Positions 48,426-58,345 are shown, counted from the stretch's first letter. The stretch is 64,000 bases of DNA from Epiperipatus broadwayi (GCA_028023455.1 JAQFVV010000501.1:62001-126000); one strand, 5' to 3'. Numbers and translations: made by a program. The notes: generated by a model from the letters alone, not told the origin.

Positions 48426-48483
48426 ATTCCTGTCTTTCACTGACGATAGCAAATAGCTTGAAATCATGATCTGAAAGTGGAAT
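48426..48483 (+). ncRNA. Type-I hammerhead (family B, unit 1)
   Basis: Helix I 5' side ATTCC + TGT + CTTTCA; core CTGACGA (48440-48446); stem II AGC-AAATA-GCT with a T/T opposition next to the core; GAAA (48460-48463); helix III ATC-AT-GAT; cleavage C at 48471. The helix I 3' side is TGAAAG + T + GGAAT, pairing 6 + 5 bp with the 5' side. The T/T in place of the usual G-C at the base of stem II is unusual and may lower activity. Confidence 0.75.
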
Positions 48484-48824
48484 TAAAGTTAGAGATAGTG
48501 AATGCATTCTCTGACGTTTATGTAAACGAAATACGCTTGACGGTGTTTTTGGTAGAATGCCATCTGTTGACATAAATACAAGCGTTAACAAGTTTTTAAC
48601 TTGATTTTGTTTTTCATAAATGTACCTTTGAGGTCTTTCTTGCAATGATATATATTGCAGAGGCTTCTACTATGTGGTGATGCTGAACTGATATCAGACC
48701 CATGTAGCTATCTGGCTTGCTATGCTGAGTTCGAAGACATTAACGTGTCTAAAAAATTCATGCTTGCAAGCTGAATAGAAACTGTTTCATAAATGCTCAG
48801 AGTTTGTGTTTAGATCTAGTTCTT

Positions 48825-48882
48825 ATTCCTGTCTTTCACTGATGATTGCAAATAGCTTGAAATCATGATCTGAAAATGGAAT
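48825..48882 (+). ncRNA. Hammerhead (family B, unit 2), weakened
   Basis: The layout matches unit 1, offset by 399 bp. The core reads CTGATGA. Stem II has lost a pair (TGC against GCT), and helix I has one change (TGAAAA). It is probably weaker than its neighbours. Confidence 0.65.
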
Positions 48883-49223
48883 TAAAGTTAGAGATAGTGA
48901 ATGCATTCTCTGACATTTATGTAAACGAAATACGCTTGACGGTGTTTTTGGTAGAACGCCATCTGTTGACATAAATACAAGCGTTAACAAGTTTTTAACT
49001 TGATTTTGTTTTTCATAAATGTACCTTTGAGGTCTTTCTTGCAATGATATATATTGCAGAGGCTTCTACTATGTGGTGATGCTGAACTGATATCAGACCC
49101 ATGTAGCTATCTGGCTTGCTATGCTGAGTTCGAAGACATTAACGTGTCTAAAAAATTCACGCTTGCAAGCTGAATAGAAACTGTTTCATAAATGCTCAGA
49201 GTTTGTGTTTAGATCTAGTTGTT

Positions 49224-49281
49224 ATTCCTGTCTTTCACTGACGATAGCAAATAGCTTGAAATCATGATCTGAAAGTGGAAT
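49224..49281 (+). ncRNA. Type-I hammerhead (family B, unit 3)
   Basis: Identical in all boxes to unit 1: CTGACGA, AGC/GCT, GAAA, GATC cleavage context, and helix I CTTTCA/TGAAAG with ATTCC/GGAAT. Confidence 0.75.
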
Positions 49282-49620
49282 TAAAGTTAGAGATAGTGAA
49301 TGCATTCTCTGACGTTTATGTAAACAAAATATGCTTGACGGTGTTTTTGGTAGAACGCCATCTGTTGACATAAATACAAGCGTTAACAAGTTTTTAACTT
49401 ATTTGTTTTTCATAAATATACCTTTGAGGTCTTTCTTGCAATGATATATATTGCAGAGGCTTCTACTATGTGGTGATGCTGAAATGATATCAGACCCATG
49501 TAGCTATCTGGCTTGCTATGCTGAGTTCAAAGACATTAACGTGTCTAAAAAATTCACGCTTGCAAGCTGAATAGAAACTGTTTCATAAATGCTCAGAGTT
49601 TGTGTTTAGATCTAGTTCTT

Positions 49621-49678
49621 ATTCCTGTCTTTCACTGACGATAGCAAATAGCTTGAAATCATGATCTGAAAGTGGAAT
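49621..49678 (+). ncRNA. Type-I hammerhead (family B, unit 4)
   Basis: Same as units 1 and 3. The following unit is cut short at the 3' TA tract at 49767. Confidence 0.75.
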
Positions 49679-49779
49679 TAAAGTTAGAGATAGTGAATGC
49701 ATTCTCTGACATTTATGTAAACGAAATACGCTTGACAGTGTTTTTGGTAGAACGCCATCTGTTGACATATATATATATA

Positions 49780-51695
49780 TATTGTAACGGAATATAATAT
49801 GCCGTTACATTATTTTAAAATTAAAATAAAAATATCATAAATAAAAATTGATTTTTTAAAAAGAAAAAAACAACTTAAAAACTGAAATTTAAAAACTGTT
49901 TAATGTATATATAGATCGCATAGATGGACAACTTTAAAAACTATGTTAAAAAAATAAAAGTATTTGAAAGTAATTTTTTTGTAAAAAAGTAAAGATATAA
50001 AGATTTAATATTTTTGAAAATAGAAATAATGTTGAAATCTATAATCTTAGAAAATGGAAATGATTGCTTTATTAATTAAAGGATTGTTCTAAAGCACACT
50101 AGCCCTTGGGGCACTCGAATAATTAAATGGTCAGATAAAAGAATAAAAAGAAATTAAATAACCAATGCAAGCATGAAAACCACAGCACAGACCGTAAATA
50201 AAACATGAGGATTAGTGATGTCTTGCTCATTGAATCTGAAGATTTTCTGATAAGAGGCTAATAAAAATATAAAAGCCGAAGGATTATAATTGTTATCTTA
50301 GATAGAGCTGAGTATTAATATACCATTATAACTAGCTGTATTGCAGATTTCATGATGTAGAAGTCTGCAATAAATTTAATTTTCTGGACAACCAGCTGAG
50401 GCCTCTGGATGATAGTTCCTGACCAAATGCATGGCAAGTAGTGGTTTCATTTCAAAGAAAGACAAACAATCTACAAAAGTGATCACGAAGATGGACCTCT
50501 AAATCTGCTCAAACCGTAAAGTATGAACTCTTGTGTTTATCAAATAGGAACTTTTCTAAATTTGCAATTAATAGCTGAAAATAAGAACTCTTATCTGACT
50601 TAAAGAATGCAAAATCAATTATTAATATTTTTTATGCAGATGTTTCAGCAATCATTTCCATTTCTTTTTGTGCATGTGTGTGTGTTATGTGTTGATTAAA
50701 ATGTATTTTAATTTAAGTTGGGTTTGGATAGCTATATAGATTTGTTAGGTTTATGTTAGTTTAAGGGATTTTAATTTCAGGCTATTTGTTTCGTGGTTAG
50801 GTCGATGCTAGAGATATATGGGTGTTTATATCAATGTAATGTGAAGCGTGTCTAGCATACAGGGCAATGTGCCCACCTGAAAGCATGACCCCAAAGAGGC
50901 AGTCATATCATTGCAATGGTTGCAGATGTATTTCCTGCACCATTGACCCCTTCTAGCTCTGTGGAGGGATTATAAGTCGGCAGAAAGACTGCTATCCCCA
51001 TACATAGCACTCTTTAATTAATTTATATACATGATTCCTTCACCAGACAGATGCCCATTCCTGTTCTGGACAAGGATCATGTCCTTCAAATAAATCATGC
51101 TGTCAGATGCACATTCCTGTCGGCATGATTTTATATTAGCATCTTTATATTGCATTGGTTGTGACTATATATCTGGAAGCAGGAATTGGTTTGGCTACGA
51201 ACTTTAAGTCTGGGATGGAATGATTTGTTTTGAAAAGTTATTAACTGTGGAATCTATGTAGCGTATCTATACCCAACATTATAAAACAAACTTATTAAAA
51301 TCCATCTGCAAATTTATAAAATTTAAATTATAAAGATAAAGTAATAATTTTAAAATCATCTTTATTCCTCAATTGTTAAATATTCATATATGCATCAATA
51401 AATCTATTTGTGTGTTAATTACTGGCAGTGGCTTCTTTTATTTTATTGTTTTAAATATTAATATATTTTGAGAATATAAATCTATTAAAACTTATAAAAA
51501 TGTTTAAATCTCTGCTACTCTATGAGCTAGTGACATTGGGCTAATGGTCAGAATAAAATATATGTATAAAAAAAAACATTTTTTTTAAATCTTAACTTAC
51601 GTATCTGCCTGCTATATAAATTTTCTAGGTTCAAATGCCTAGATGGCGCCCTTGTAGTGAAGATATGGTAAGACTCTAAAGTCTGCACCATTATA
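49780..51695 (+). repeat. Unclassified 2-kb dispersed repeat, copy 2
   Basis: Starts ATTGTAACGGAATATAATAT with an inverted CCGTTACAT just after, and runs collinearly with copy 1 at 39.4 kb. It directly follows the family B array and its TA tract. The 3' end again has GGTTCAAATGCC and AAGACTC, then a TA tract. No frame is conserved between the two copies. Confidence 0.75.
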
Positions 51696-52374
51696 ATATA
51701 TATATATAATCACAAAACACTGGAATTAGCTCTACTATTTTCAAAATACCAATATATAAATAAATAAAAACTATAACCAGCATGCAGAATGGCTGCCATT
51801 CCCAGTAGTCTTTACAGTTGAAATTTAAAAATCAAAATATTTTAATTATGCAGTATTGGCATTGCAACATGAGTTGTCAAATTTCCATAATTAAGAATGT
51901 ATCGATATCAATGAATCAAAATTTGGTAGCAACATTTGAAAATCAGGAGCATAGAATGGCTGATCCATGGGTCTGCTGGTTTCAGTAATTATATGTAGTT
52001 ATATATTGCCATATTATGAAGAAAATATGTTTCATGAGTTTTTTTTTCATTTTAGTGCTAAAGATTATTTTAGATTTGTTGCTGATATGTTTATTAATAA
52101 ATCATTAGTTGTAGTTAAATATCTTATAAGTAGACAACCTGTAGCTTGATATGGAATTTTACTTTTGAGGATAATTTAGAGAGTTTGAAATATCTTGATT
52201 TAAATATATGGAAAAATAATAATAGGATCAGTTATAAGATATTTTTGAATTAATCAAAGCATTTATACAGCAATATTTCTATTTGCATAAATTGTTTGGA
52301 TTTGAAGCATTTTTAGTTAAAAATAAAATATATAAATTTGAAATGGATCAATTATCCAATACTGAAATATATTA

Positions 52375-52600
52375 AACAAGTCAAAACTCTCCATACAGTA
52401 GGACCAACCAGAGTAATCAATGGATGCCAAGGCTCCTCACTGACGAAGGCCACAAGCCAGAAACTAATCTGGGGATATTGGATGAGTAGGTACTAGATAG
52501 GGATTTTATGCACAAGCCTTCTGGCATCCATTGATTACTCTGGTTGGCACAGGGTGGCACTACTGTATAGAGAGTTTTCCCTTGTTTACTAACAATTATG
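52375..52600. mobile_element. Foldback hammerhead element, copy A3 (inside PLE)
   Basis: Starts TTAAACAAGTCAAAACTCTC and ends with the inverted GAGAGTTTTCCCTTGTTTAC. The arms carry AGTAATCAATGGATGCC and its complement. It is inserted in the linker between the PLE RT and endonuclease and is therefore younger than that PLE copy. The left arm is shortened, so only one ribozyme copy remains. Confidence 0.8.
52427..52481 (+). ncRNA. Type-I hammerhead ribozyme (copy A3)
   Basis: Core CTGACGA (52440-52446); stem II GGC-CACAA-GCC between opposed A residues; GAAA (52460-52463); C-TA-A then TC as the cleavage context (C at 52469). Helix I: TCCTCA pairs with TGGGGA (one wobble) and CCAA pairs with TTGG. 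The second helix III pair is C/A in this copy. Confidence 0.7.
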
Positions 52601-53783
52601 TGCTAGTATAAGAGATGGTGATTATGTGATTGAAATATATGTTAATGAATTATTGAATGTAGAATCTGAAAGGAACAAAATTTTAAATATGTTACAAGTG
52701 GATGATTAAATCACATATGCCTTCTCATTTTAATTTTACATAATGTAGCACCAAATAACAGGAGATTTATTATTAATGGAAATAATCTTGTTGATAAAAT
52801 TAACAAATGTAATTTTATATATAAAATGATCTGCATGTGTGGGTTATTCTATATTGGTCAATCAAAATGTGTATTAAAAAGAAAAGTCATGATTTATTGG
52901 ATCAAATATTACATTATGTTATCAGTCTATGCTGGCAAAACATTCATTTTTTTGCAATGGACCTTACTATTTTGATAGGGCTTTGTCTGCATGAAAGAGC
53001 ATATTTTAAAAATATGATGGACAAGTTATTAAATATGCAATATAATTGTATAAATATATAAAAATTATGCATGTAGCATTTTTCAACCTTTAAACCCATT
53101 ATTTATGGTTACTTTTCAGTAAACATTGAGTTAAACTATTCTATCAACTACTGACATCTTCAGATTTGTTTTGTAAGCAATAAATCAATAACAGAGGAAT
53201 TTTCCAAATATAAAATGAAAAGATTCAAAAATTTCTTATTTGTTGATTTTTTGAATGTGATTATTAAAATTAACTAGATTATTTTTTTAGGAGGTTCAGG
53301 AAAAAAAGCATTCATACTATTTGTAATCATTTTTACAAAATGTTGTTTTTAAACTTATTAAAAATAAAATATATTCATGTTTCTGCCTAGATATTTTTCA
53401 AAAATATTTTACTTTTAAAAATATAACTTAAAAAAACTTGAGTTACATTAAAATGGAAAGAGGGGAAAGTACCATTTTGATACTCTATCAACAGATTTCA
53501 AATAGCAATTATTCTGAATTTTTATAATAATTTAATAGATATAAATATAATCATCAATTTCAGTCAAATATTTTATAATTTTTTATGTCTTTATAATAAT
53601 TTGCATAGATTTAAAAATTGGAATTAAAAAATATTTTGTTACAGCTATTGTTCTGGTTACATATTACACATGTTTATATTTTTTTTACATTTGGAAAATT
53701 AAAATATGATTTTTTACAATTTATTCCATTTGTAAACTTAAATTTGTAATGGGGTTAAGCCTTATTTATTGATTCAGAATGTT

Positions 53784-53913
53784 AAATAAAGGTTTTAAAC
53801 ATTAAAATTAAAATTGATTTTTAAATTGTAAATGCTACTGAAGATGGCAACTTATGCTGTGAGCTATGTATAATTACAATTTAAAGTCAATTTTAATGTT
53901 TAAAATCTTTATT
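53784..53913. mobile_element. 130-bp hairpin MITE (family H2)
   Basis: The left arm AATAAAGGTTTTAAACATTA is mirrored by a right arm ending ATTTTAATGTTTAAAATCTT and TATT. The loop holds CTACTGAAGATGGC...TGCTGTGAGC, which faintly recalls a hammerhead but lacks GAAA. It is noncoding. Confidence 0.75.
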
Positions 53914-54466
53914 ATTTATTTATAAGTTGATATAATGAAAATTGTAGTGTTTTAGGGTTTATTTTTTGTAGATTATTTGGTGTATGACTTCTATGTATTA
54001 TATATAGTAATCATAGACAATCCTAAAATCAATAACAGTTAACAATTTCAAACTGTTGTCAAGGCAACCTTCTTTTAACAATATGTATAGTGTATTAAAA
54101 TATACTTCATACATACATGTTAAATTAGTTCTGTGTATTCTACATATTCCAATGATTTAAATGATCATATAAAGAAATATATGACATCAAATCTGTTATT
54201 AAGGTAATTCATAATCTAGATTCTCAAAGAATCATGTAAATGAACTCATCACTAAAACTACTGCTTATAATGGCAATGCCAGTCTATTTTGTCAGATAAA
54301 AGATGATCATCTGACTTACCTTAGTAACATATTCAGATGTATTTGTTCTGTGAATACATTTATATGTACATATGCATATACATATATTAGTATTTTCAAA
54401 ACTATTTAAGATTAGTGGGTCTTATAGGCCTTTAATCTTATAATCTTTTTATAAAAGTCTATAGTT

Positions 54467-54468
<2 letters not shown>

Positions 54469-54540
<72 letters not shown>
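54469..54540. repeat. (AT)n microsatellite at the left edge of array C
   Basis: A pure AT tract of 72 bp immediately precedes the family C array. Confidence 0.98.
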
Positions 54541-54543
<3 letters not shown>

Positions 54544-54641
54544 TAAGAGACTTGAACTTAGACTTTCAAACACCCCACACCTATCCAATCCATCTTATAC
54601 AACTGCTACACATTACCACATTCATGTGATGTGAAAAAGAT

Positions 54642-54700
54642 GTGATCTCCAATATACATATTTCATGCTGAACCAGCACACATCAGTGGGTCCAGATCAC
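54642..54700 (-). ncRNA. Hammerhead (family C, inverted unit)
   Basis: On the minus strand: GTGATCTGGACCCA, core CTGATGT (A9 changed to T), stem II TGCTG-GTT-CAGCA, GAAA, a helix III of A/T pairs, then TTGGAGATCAC closing helix I (TGATCT/AGATCA pairs exactly). The core change suggests decay. Confidence 0.65.
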
Positions 54701-55049
54701 CATCTCCAACAGATATATACCATATAATTACATTAAGTTTAGTATGAACAATATACATATATTTAAATATTTCATATTCAGCCTGTATTCTTCCCATCCC
54801 TCTTCAGTATAATTAAATGGACATATTAAGGTCCTATGTGTGAGGGGTCAGATTGGCATAAGATCAACATGGGTATGACAATAATATTGGCATCATGAAG
54901 GGCTTTGAGCATTTCATCCTTGAATTTTCAATGATATGAATGGCTGAAGAGTTGGAGAGTGGAGAAGATTCAATCTTGTTCATTAAAGTTTGACAGTTTG
55001 TTATCTTAATCTAAACTGAGCAGTGATTGTATATGTGCATGATAGATGG

Positions 55050-55106
55050 TGATCTGAACCAACTGATAAGTGCTGGTTCAGCATGAAATACATATATTGG
55101 AGATCA
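55050..55106 (+). ncRNA. Hammerhead (family C, unit 1)
   Basis: TGATCT + GAA + CCAA, core CTGATAA (G8 changed to A), stem II TGCTG-GTT-CAGCA with a G-T closing pair, GAAA (55085-55088), helix III ATA-CA-TAT, cleavage nucleotide A at 55096. Helix I closes as TTGG + AGATCA, pairing 4 + 6 bp with the 5' side. All helices are preserved, but one core base is mutated. Confidence 0.7.
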
Positions 55107-55521
55107 TTTATCTTTTTCACATGTATGTGGTCATGTGTATCTGTTGTATAAGATGGATTGCATAGCTATGGGGTACTTAAAATTCTGAACTGAAATCCTT
55201 TATAATTACATTGTTTAGGATAGACAATATACACAATTATTTGAACATTACATACTCTGCATATATTCTGCCCAACCATCTTCTGTATAATTAAATGAAC
55301 ATATTAAGTCCTGTGTGTGAGAGGTTAGATTGACTTAAGGTCAAAATGGGTATGACAATAATATTGATATCATCAAGGACTTTAAGCATCCTTGGATTTT
55401 CAATGATATGGATGGCTGAAGAATTGAAGAATGAAGAAGATTGAAGCTTGTCTATTAAAGTTTGAAAATTTGCTATCTTAATATAAACTGAGAAGTGATT
55501 GTATATGTGTGTTGAAGATAG

Positions 55522-55576
55522 TGATCTGGACCAACTGATGAATGCTGATTCAGCACAAAATTTTTATATTGGGATC
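55522..55576 (+). ncRNA. Hammerhead (family C, unit 2)
   Basis: The core CTGATGA is intact (55535-55541) with stem II TGCTG-ATT-CAGCA. GAAA has become AAAA (G12 lost), and helix III has decayed to a T-run. Helix I still has CCAA and TGATCT against TTGGGATCA-like sequence. Probably inactive. Confidence 0.6.
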
Positions 55577-56039
55577 ATTTATCTTTTTCACATGTATGTG
55601 ATCATATGTATTAGTTGTATAAGATGGATTGGATAGTTGTGGGGTGTTGAGTTTAAATCCCTTATAATTACATCAAATTTACAATATACATGTATTGTCT
55701 ATACTGAACTTTATGTAATTAGAAGGGATTAGAAGTATAAATAATATACGTGTATTTAAATATTACATATTCAGCTTGTATTATGTTTATTCCTAGTCTG
55801 TGCATATAAATTGACATATTAAAATTCTATATGTGAGGGGTCAGAGTGACTTAAAGTCAACATGGATATGGCAATAATATTGGCATCAGCAAGGGTTTTG
55901 AGCATTCCAATCAGATTTTCAATGATATGGATGGCTGAAGAGTGGAGGGTGAAGAATATTGAAGGCTGTCCATTAAAGTTTCAAGATCTGCTATCTTAAT
56001 ATAAACTGAGAACTGATTATATATGTGTGTGAGAGATGG

Positions 56040-56096
56040 TGATGTGGACCAATTGCTGATATCTGGTTTAGCACGAAGTACGTATAGTGGAGATCA
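56040..56096 (+). ncRNA. Hammerhead (family C, unit 3), decayed
   Basis: The layout is recognisable by position (CTGATAT for the core, GGTTTAGCAC for part of stem II, then GAAG, ACGTATA and AGATCA), but several boxes are mutated. Confidence 0.45.
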
Positions 56097-56174
56097 TTTA
56101 TCTTTTTCACATTATGTGACCATGTGTATTGGTTGTATAGGATGAAATGGATAGATGTAGGGAATTTTAATATA

Positions 56175-56352
56175 TATATATGAAAAACAAAAACAAGTTA
56201 TAATCATGTAACTTGCTATCGCTTGCATTTATGATCAATAGATGGCGCTTTACCAAAACCACCGAACAAGTGTATATTTGTTTACACATACGTCAAAAGA
56301 GTCAGATATATGCTTGTTCTGTGGTTTTGGTAAAGCGCCATCTATTGATCAT
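56175..56352. mobile_element. Family B-like mini-foldback nested in array C
   Basis: The left part is homologous to the end of array B: GAAAAACAAAAACAAGTTAT, GCTTGCATTTATGATCAATA, GATGGCGCTTTACCAAAACC. After about 56300 an inverted copy of the GATGGCGCTTTACC block follows and ends at a TA tract. It has the same head-to-head ends and TA edges as array B, but no ribozyme because the unit is truncated. Confidence 0.75.
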
Positions 56353-56457
56353 ATATATATACACACAATATTTAAATACATGTGTATTAATGTTTGAAGA
56401 TTTGCTGTCTTAATTAATATAAAATGAGCAGTAACTGCGTATATGTGTGGGACATGT

Positions 56458-56514
56458 TGATCTGAACAAACTGATGACTGCTGGTTCAGCATGAAATACA
56501 TATATTGGAAATCA
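56458..56514 (+). ncRNA. Type-I hammerhead (family C, unit 4)
   Basis: TGATCT + GAACAAA, core CTGATGA intact (56471-56477), stem II TGCTG-GTT-CAGCA, GAAA intact (56493-56496), helix III ATA-CA-TAT, cleavage A, then TTGG + AAATCA. Core boxes are complete in this copy; helix I has one mismatch in each segment. Confidence 0.7.
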
Positions 56515-57380
56515 TTGATCTTTTTCACGTGTATAGCTGTGGGAGTTTGAAATTCTGAATTCAAGTGTTTATAATATATATGGGGGGGGGGTATACCCAT
56601 GATCCTGGTTCAAAATTTGATGGGATAGAACTTGGAAAAAGTTTTCTTGTTCTGATTAAACTGAGGATTTGTAACTAGTCCACAGTTAATCAAACTAATC
56701 GTCTACTATCAGTTGGTAAATAAGTCTCTAACTATTCTTAGTTAATGGATAAAATTTGAATGAAAACTACTTCAAACCTACGCTTATCACTAAGCAATTG
56801 AAAATCTAATAAATAATTTCTTTTCAGTCCATGTTTTTTTTTTAGGTAGGGGAGGGGTAAAAAGAAAATTGTATATATAATCTCTATAAAATATATATGT
56901 GTGTGTTTGTCTATATATATATTTTGTATATGCACATTAAATATTTACAGTGTGATAGTTTATATATATGTATATTCAAGTTTTAAAACAATTACATTTG
57001 TTTTTATATGACAAGTCGGTCCTATAAATCTTTAATATCGTATTTTAAATTGCTACTGTGGGCTGTTTAACACTTGTTTTATTTATCTGTCATGTATATT
57101 TGCTTACTTTTACTTTATATGCATTTATATTACTGCTTTTTGTTGAAAAAATACAAAGAATGAATGTTAAATATAATCTTAGTACCATTTTAATGCAGAG
57201 ATCTCTTTTGAAAACCAAACAGCATTATACAAAACTTCAGGATAGGAAATAGACACTTCTAAATTTAATTATTTATGTTTCAAAACACACTCAACCGAAT
57301 ATTATAATGTGAGTTTTTGTTCACTGTCTACGTTAAATCAATTATAACTTTATCTTTCTTATTTTATTGCCAAATCCATG

Positions 57381-57552
57381 TAATATTCATATCATTTTAG
57401 TTCTTTATTACTTTTTACAATGCTTTTTACAACCCACTATTGACAGTTTTTTATTGCCCTGGAAGTAAGATTGCTGGGGCAATCACAACCTTCAATAGTG
57501 GATTGTAAAAAGCATTATAAAAAGTAATAAAGAACTAAAATGATATGAATAT
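57381..57552. mobile_element. 172-bp hairpin element (family H3) next to a PLE tail
   Basis: The left arm ATATTCATATCATTTTAGTT...CACTATTGA is mirrored by the right arm TCAATAGTGG...ATGATATGAATAT, about 61 bp each and near perfect. The central loop is GC-richer. The right arm runs directly into the PLE endonuclease fragment, so the pair may be the inverted terminal repeats of one PLE insertion. Confidence 0.8.
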
Positions 57553-57811
57553 GATATTAAATCAATTAATTAATAATAATAAAGATAAAATTGATATCAT
57601 CCATTGCCAGGAATCAAATTGCTCTGATATTTATTATGGCGAATTGAGAATCAACATTAACTTTCTCTACATTTTAGACACTGACCATTATATAGATTTC
57701 TCAAATACTAAAATAATCTTCATCAGAGAAAAAGACAGTATAGTAATTTCGAAAAAATCAAATTGCATGAACAAATGTGACAAAACAATAAAATTATTAT
57801 CCATGTGGTAA
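57545..57811 (+). pseudogene. PLE GIY-YIG endonuclease fragment
   Basis: Eighty-eight codons contain IIHCQESNCSDIYYGELRIN (a GIY-YIG motif read as IYYGE, preceded by paired cysteines). DTDHYIDFSNTKIIFIREKD follows, the H-x-IDF-x3-K pattern of PLE endonucleases. The spacing between the two motifs is shorter than in full endonucleases, so the middle is probably deleted. The RT part is absent. The family is the same class as at 19.6 kb, but the sequence is clearly different. Confidence 0.75.
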
Positions 57812-57922
57812 GTTTTCTCATGTAATTAAGTATAAAAAACACCAGTCAGATATAAGCCAAACCAATCAACAACCACATGATACAATTATTTCCAAAACAA
57901 TCCATGATTATGATTTTATCTA

Positions 57923-57960
57923 GTTGAGGGCAAGTGTCTTCTTGTCAAAACATCAGTATT
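57923..57960 (+). ncRNA. Possible decayed PLE hammerhead
   Basis: TTGAG, then a 6-bp hairpin GGCAAG...CTTGTC (one wobble), then AAAAC and ATC. If the first box was CTGANGA and the last CGAAAC, this would be a hammerhead 110 bp after a PLE endonuclease, where PLE terminal repeats carry them. Three core bases differ, so this is only a candidate. Confidence 0.3.
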
Positions 57961-58221
57961 TTATTTTATTTTATTAAATATAGTTGCTCCCAGAAATATG
58001 ATTTATAGAACATATTATGCCTGTTAAAACATTTATTGCAATATGTATGTGTATAAACATGAAATTAGCATAGCTTAAAGTGTATGTCTATGTCTGGCCA
58101 AACTGTGGCTTGTGAAACACATGCAACTCTCTAGATGGACTAATATGGCTCTCACAAAACTTTTGAAATAGAAATCACAACTTATTTTAAATTTATTTAA
58201 ACACACATTGATTACATAAGT

Positions 58222-58345
58222 AATATTTACTAAGGCTGTAACCTCAAGAATATGCACGTAAAAATGCGATAGTAGGGACCTCTACAGGTCTTAACCACAA
58301 GCTTACATTTTGGAAGAAAAGAAGGGAACCAACAGCCTTAAGTAA
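58222..58345. mobile_element. Hairpin MITE H1, second copy (partly deleted)
   Basis: Starts TACTAAGGCTGTAACCTCAA, like the copy at 35.5 kb, with the same CTACAGGTCTTAACCACAAG block. The right arm is replaced by AACAGCCTTAAGTAAATATT, keeping only the outermost inverted bases. Confidence 0.75.

Larger units (their letters stand above)
47617..49767. mobile_element. 399-bp hammerhead array with inverted first unit (family B)
   Basis: From 47617 to about 48119 about 1.26 units lie in minus orientation. At 48119 the order flips and about four units follow in plus orientation, with a period of exactly 399 bp (ribozyme cores at 48440, 48839, 49238, then 49635 after a small deletion). Both ends carry GATGGCGTTCTACCAAAAAC or its complement next to TGTCAA, and both abut TA tracts. 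A 73-codon frame repeats in several units but has no recognisable domain. Unit size, one hammerhead per unit and tandem layout fit a retrozyme. Confidence 0.85.
51960..53060 (+). mobile_element. Penelope-like element remnant, split by foldback A3
   Basis: Frame 51967-52149 reads MGLLVSVIICSYILPYYEEN, then YFRFVADMFINKS. This is RT motif B (MGSPLS) through motif C (YVDD, here FVAD) of a PLE. After foldback A3 the endonuclease part follows at about 52.73-53.06 kb: NRRFIINGNNLVDKINKCNF, then IYKMICMCGLFYIGQSK, a good GIY-YIG motif with its upstream cysteine. Stops and frameshifts interrupt it throughout. The RT catalytic aspartate pair is damaged. Confidence 0.75.
54541..56580. mobile_element. 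About 480-bp hammerhead array with inverted first unit (family C)
   Basis: The first part (54541-54720) is in minus orientation. After it, units repeat in plus orientation, marked by TAAACTGAGNAGTGATTGTA at about 55012, 55487, 56003 and 56420 (periods about 475, 516 and 417). Shared blocks include GGATGGCTGAAGA, TCTTTTTCACATGTATGTG and TATAAGATGGATTG. The last interval has a nested family B-like insertion in place of normal unit sequence. Each unit has one hammerhead. It borders TA-type simple repeats on the left. Confidence 0.8.

Noticed and set aside
48424-49044. 73-codon frame repeated in several units of array B, also in the inverted unit
   Set aside because: Conservation follows from recent tandem identity; there is no domain, the frame overlaps the ribozyme segment, and array units with indels break it. 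A noncoding RNA unit explains the array better.
53825-53870. CTGAAGA...GCTGTGAGC in the loop of hairpin H2 as a hammerhead
   Set aside because: A 5-bp wobble-rich stem is possible, but the GAAA box and cleavage site are absent.
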